Below, one piece after another: positions 50,330 to 53,575 of a stretch of 53,575 bases of DNA. The notes beneath the pieces are model-generated. The model was not told where the DNA came from. It saw nothing but the letters and a program-made list of their open reading frames with translations, and did not search any database. Both the position numbers and the translations under genes were made by a program. Numbering within the stretch: the first letter of the stretch is position 1; each line of letters opens with the position of its first letter. This DNA is from Chloroflexi bacterium OLB13 (GTDB taxonomy: Bacteria > Chloroflexota > Anaerolineae > Aggregatilineales > Phototrophicaceae): NCBI GenBank assembly GCA_001567485.1, contig JZRA01000104.1, forward strand, positions 1-53,575, in the 5' to 3' direction.

Positions 50330-52585
50330 CTATTCGCGTGGTTCGCCGCTGACAGCGATCACCTGCGGAAGAAGCAGAGTCTGGCGTTCGACGCCGCGTG
50401 TGTCGCGGAAGGCGATCCGTTGATCTGTCGTACACTGCGCTTGACACGTATATGCCGACAGCGCGACTTGATAGATCCCCGCCGGCAGGTCAGGCGGCAG
50501 ATGCACGTTGCGGAGATCACGAACCAGCCTGTCAGCGGGCCAAAGCCGCGTATCGATCAGGCCCGGCGCGCGCGGCTCGGACAGCAGCGCCCACGCCTGT
50601 TGATCCAGATCGACCAGCTCCGCCGCAATCCGGACGTTCCTCGTTGATTCCGAGACCGCTGTCCAGTACAGCTCAAGCCTTAGCGTATCGCCCGGCGTCG
50701 TACTGCTGCTGCCGATGCGATAGGCGACGAGCGAGATCGGCCCGGCGTCCGCGCTGAGCAGTGACGCGCCTGTGAGTGACGACAGCCGGTCGGCGTGCAG
50801 GGCGATAGGCGCGTCGGGCGACGCGGTGAGCAGCACTGCCGCGATCACCCCCAACACGGCCACGCTGGTGAGCCGCGCTTCCGACGTATCGTAGCGCGGA
50901 AGCTCGCGGGCACGCGACGCGGGTGTAAAGCGCGCTAGGGCTGCGAGCGCCACCATGCCGAGGCCAACCAGCGCCCATCCCACCCACTGCACGGGAGTCA
51001 TCGTTTGGGTGAGGAGCAGTGTAGCGTTCGCCGTCTGCGGAACGGAGATGCGGGTTAACCCGGTTTCCGGATCGCGCGCGGTCGCGAGGGGGACGCCATC
51101 AAGATACGCCTGCCAACCCGGATAATACGCCTGCGACACGACGATTGTTTGCGGAGACATCGCCGACACTTGCCATGCGCTGGCGTGACTCTGGGTGTAG
51201 ATCGGCGTTACGCGGATGGGCGTGCCGGGGCGGATACGGACGAGCAGGGGGTGGCGGTACGATTCGACGAGATTGGGGTCGGCGCGCACCGGCTCGATCA
51301 GAGTCGTCGGGATGGCCTGTCCGCGCGCTAAGATCGCCGTGTCGAAGCCCATCTGCTGATGAGCGATCTGCGCGGCGGGGGAGAAATCGGTCGCGGCGCC
51401 GGTGTCGACAACCGGCCAGATCGGTGCAGAGGCGGCCGCAAGTCCGATGATCGCGGCTGGAACGAAGGCCCGGCGCAAGGCCAAGGGAAGCCGGGTGCGC
51501 CACGCCGCCGCGGCCCCGGCCAGTACCGCCGCCGCCGCGTTGACGCTCACGAACCACCATGCCGTGGGTTGCAAAACGGCGCCGGCAAGGCTGCTGACCA
51601 GCAGCGCCAGAGCGAGAACCATCGGGCCGCGCCGGGTTCGTTTGCGCGCCAACGTCAGCAGCCCGATGCCAGACAGCACGAGCGCCGGAACGCCGGGGCC
51701 GAACATCAAGGGCGGGTTCAGAAGCGCGGGATCGCGCAAGGTGATCGGGGTCAGCAGGTCGGTCAGATGGAAGACTCGATCATCGGGCGCCGGGTTATCG
51801 ACCCACGTGACGGAACTGCTGTTCGCCAGCGCGGGCAGCCAGAACGGCGCGAACAACATCACCGCCGCGCCGATGCAGCCGATCACACGTCCTGCGGCCG
51901 CGCGACCGACGAATACCGCATAGACGAGCGTCGTCACGGCGCTGACAGCGGCCAGTGCGGGGTGGACAGCCGCTTGCATCGTCAACCCGGCCGTGAAGAA
52001 TATCACTGGGGGGCGTGTGGGGGCCTGCACGACACGGGCGCCGGCCCACAGCACGCCGGGAACCAACGCGCTGCTTACGACGAGTGCTAGATCGCCGAGG
52101 GCATGAGGCGCGGTAAAACCGACGAATGGGCTGAGCGCGTAGACCGCCGATCCCAACACAGCGGCCGTTGGAGAGAGCAGCGTGCGTATCCAGCCGTACA
52201 TCATCATGGCCGCCAGCGCCAAGGATGCAGAGAGGACGGCCTTCACCGCCGCAGACGTATCCCCGGTGAATAACTGCTCGACTACCGCCGCCAAGTACGC
52301 CGCCCCTTGCGGGATGTGGCTCGGAACCGGCGCGCCATAGCCGAAGTTGGCGTGGGGCGACCAACGCGGCAGAATCTGGCCCTCACGCAGTGCGGCGGCG
52401 AGGTCTGACGTCATGAACGCGCTGGTATACAGGTCGGACAGTACAGGGATGCCGGGATGAACGATGATCGTCCACGCCATCGCCAAGCCGATCAGGCCGG
52501 TGAGTACGAAGCCCCAATCGATCTGGCGGCGCGATTGGCGCATCCATTGCGGAAGTTCGGCGGGGGTTGCGACCTCGAATTGCAT
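50330..52585 (-). CDS. Large YfhO-like integral membrane protein
   Basis: 751 residues from ATG 52585; the 65 codons upstream in the same frame have no matching character and run into the divergent GNAT region. About a dozen transmembrane helices in the first 450 residues follow the layout of GT-C-like and YfhO membrane proteins. The first outside loop holds PVLSDLYTSAFMTSDLAA and ILPRWSPHANFGYGAPVPS. A soluble part follows, with IVVSQAYYPGWQAYLDGVPL, the YfhO-type PGW-x-A-x-x-D-G motif, then two more helices. The C-terminal beta domain reads GDTLRLELYWTAVSESTRNV and LPAGIYQVALSAYTC. A role in transferring lipid-linked sugars or in envelope glycan decoration is inference. Confidence 0.75.
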   Translation of the reverse strand: MQFEVATPAELPQWMRQSRRQIDWGFVLTGLIGLAMAWTIIVHPGIPVLSDLYTSAFMTSDLAAALREGQILPRWSPHANFGYGAPVPSHIPQGAAYLAAVVEQLFTGDTSAAVKAVLSASLALAAMMMYGWIRTLLSPTAAVLGSAVYALSPFVGFTAPHALGDLALVVSSALVPGVLWAGARVVQAPTRPPVIFFTAGLTMQAAVHPALAAVSAVTTLVYAVFVGRAAAGRVIGCIGAAVMLFAPFWLPALANSSSVTWVDNPAPDDRVFHLTDLLTPITLRDPALLNPPLMFGPGVPALVLSGIGLLTLARKRTRRGPMVLALALLVSSLAGAVLQPTAWWFVSVNAAAAVLAGAAAAWRTRLPLALRRAFVPAAIIGLAAASAPIWPVVDTGAATDFSPAAQIAHQQMGFDTAILARGQAIPTTLIEPVRADPNLVESYRHPLLVRIRPGTPIRVTPIYTQSHASAWQVSAMSPQTIVVSQAYYPGWQAYLDGVPLATARDPETGLTRISVPQTANATLLLTQTMTPVQWVGWALVGLGMVALAALARFTPASRARELPRYDTSEARLTSVAVLGVIAAVLLTASPDAPIALHADRLSSLTGASLLSADAGPISLVAYRIGSSSTTPGDTLRLELYWTAVSESTRNVRIAAELVDLDQQAWALLSEPRAPGLIDTRLWPADRLVRDLRNVHLPPDLPAGIYQVALSAYTCQAQCTTDQRIAFRDTRGVERQTLLLPQVIAVSGEPRE

Positions 52586-52685
52586 AGCGTGAGTGTACTT
52601 CGTTTGCGCGTGTCGCACAGCGTCCGCCTTGATCGCATTGGGTGCGGGTGCTATGCTGACAGCGAAACGCCCGCTTGAGGGGATT

Positions 52686-53135
52686 ATGCGAGTCCGCCAC
52701 GCGACTGCTGACGACCGGCCTGCGCTCCAACACTTGTACGACGAACACCTGATGTTCGTGCGTTCGGCAGATCGTCGCATTCGCCGCCTTCCAGAGATCG
52801 TGTGGAACGGCCGTCAGGGTGGCGAGGTTTGGGTCGGTGAGGTGCAGCAGCGCGTGGTGGGGTATGTGTCCACGTGGCTGAGAAACGACGAGCAGTGGGG
52901 GCGCACGGTGTGGATCGACCACATGGCGGTGGATGCCCATCACCCGTATCCCGGCCTCGGACGCCGGTTGATCGAAGCCGTTCGTGCCGCAGCTGTTCAG
53001 TTCGAGTGCGGGGTGCTTGCCGCCGATGTCCCGCAGCGTAACCCGATCGAGCAGGCGTTCTGGTTGGCGCTCGGCGCGCAGCGTGTGAATCACCGCGGTG
53101 CGCCCGGCTGTGACGTGATGAGATTGATCCCATGA
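52686..53135 (+). CDS. GNAT-family N-acetyltransferase
   Basis: 149 residues from ATG 52686, behind GAGGGG; the upstream in-frame codons to 52593 overlap the divergent gene's leader. It starts with the common MRVRHATADDRPALQHLYDE. The acetyl-CoA loop is weak but visible in MAVDAHHPYPGLGRRLIEAV, and the C-terminus has NPIEQAFWLALGAQRVNHRG. It overlaps the next GNAT gene by ATGA, so the two are probably made together. Substrate unknown. Confidence 0.82.
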   Translation: MRVRHATADDRPALQHLYDEHLMFVRSADRRIRRLPEIVWNGRQGGEVWVGEVQQRVVGYVSTWLRNDEQWGRTVWIDHMAVDAHHPYPGLGRRLIEAVRAAAVQFECGVLAADVPQRNPIEQAFWLALGAQRVNHRGAPGCDVMRLIP

Positions 53136-53575
53136 ATTTACGAGTCGCTGAAGAACGCGATATTGAGAGAATCGGCCGGATGTGGGAGAAGCTGGCGATG
53201 CTTCACCACGATCTCGATCCGGTGCTGCCTCCAGCGGCGATGGGCGGAGGGCGTGTCTATGCTCGCCGTCTGATCGGCCGCCTCAACGATCCCTTGACGC
53301 GGATCGTGGTCGTTGAGGACGAGGAACGGCTCGTCGGCTTTGCGCTGGCAGTGATCATCGATGTCATCCCCGATATGTTCGTGCAGGAGAACAGCGGCCT
53401 ACTGGCCGATATCTTCGTCGAGGAGACGCATCGACGCTGTGGAGTCGGCCGCTTGATGGTGGAAGATATTAAGGCATGGCTCAAAGCCAACGGCGTGCGG
53501 TGCTTCGAGTGGCATGTCGCCGAGAAGAACCCCGCAGGCCGTAAATTCTGGGAGGCCATGGGGGGTGAGCGGGTG
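53132..53575 (+). CDS. GNAT-family N-acetyltransferase (3' end outside window)
   Basis: The ATG at 53132 overlaps the preceding stop, and the frame stays open for 148 codons to the window edge. It reads MNLRVAEERDIERIGRMWEK, then RIVVVEDEERLVGFALAVII, ADIFVEETHRRCGVGRLMVE (acetyl-CoA pyrophosphate loop R-R-x-G-x-G-R) and EKNPAGRKFWEAMGGERV. Nearly the whole domain is present. It is clearly a distinct gene from its partner, not a duplicate copy. Confidence 0.82.
   Translation, partial: MNLRVAEERDIERIGRMWEKLAMLHHDLDPVLPPAAMGGGRVYARRLIGRLNDPLTRIVVVEDEERLVGFALAVIIDVIPDMFVQENSGLLADIFVEETHRRCGVGRLMVEDIKAWLKANGVRCFEWHVAEKNPAGRKFWEAMGGERV

Overview
The window is a GC-rich, densely coded bacterial chromosome segment with no rRNA, tRNA, prophage, transposase or CRISPR array that I can see. 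The gene content (a complete 14-subunit nuo operon with long NuoH and NuoJ, a DnaG with a C-x3-C zinc knuckle, an RsmD with APPQ in place of NPPY, many FG-GAP, WD40-like, FHA, FAS1 and DUF4397-type domains) fits an aerobic Chloroflexota bacterium, probably close to Anaerolineae. That placement is inference from protein style, not a search result.

Layout. 1-2817: an APH-type kinase (cut by the window edge) diverges from an acyl-CoA dehydrogenase, which converges on a receiver-histidine kinase. 3095-7768: dnaG, rpoD and a Nudix-GNAT fusion. 7877-10332: an ASPIC/FG-GAP protein and a frameshifted secreted WD40-like protein. 10420-27560: the nuo operon in the order A-B-C-D-E-F-(TPR protein)-G-H-I-J-K-L-M-N, with a clear sigma70-type promoter (TTTACG-N17-TATAAT) and an intrinsic terminator. 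27580-31455: small unknown proteins, a two-FHA protein, an RlmD/RumA-like methyltransferase without its catalytic Cys, and a frameshifted lipoprotein. 31562-33331: a secreted protein built from six copies of an unrecognised repeat. 33436-38563 (minus): pstS-pstC-pstA-pstB. 39009-42696: a heterodimeric ABC exporter. 42830-48321: a helicase-associated-domain protein, a WD40-like protein, hpt, a CCA-adding-type nucleotidyltransferase and a metallopeptidase-like remnant. 48318-52585 (minus): rsmD, a URO-D superfamily protein, a TPR protein and a large YfhO-like membrane protein. 52686-53575: two GNAT acetyltransferases, the last one cut by the window edge.

The most striking theme is that conserved membrane machines here carry extra extracytoplasmic domains. 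NuoJ holds about 250 residues with a DUF4397-like module between its last two membrane helices. NuoL has two charged, His-rich loops. PstS is fused behind a fasciclin (FAS1) domain. PstC carries two copies of a beta-type repeat between its first two helices, and PstA has about 150 extra residues at the matching place. This suggests that complex I and the phosphate transporter of this lineage interact with something outside the membrane.

Five genes (the 9266-10332 WD40-like gene, the 30788-31455 lipoprotein, pstB, pstS and the second ABC exporter subunit) are each broken by a single frameshift that one added base would repair, in G/C-rich spots. Because they include core genes, I read this as consensus deletions in the assembly rather than five real pseudogenes. 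They are listed as CDS with the break noted.
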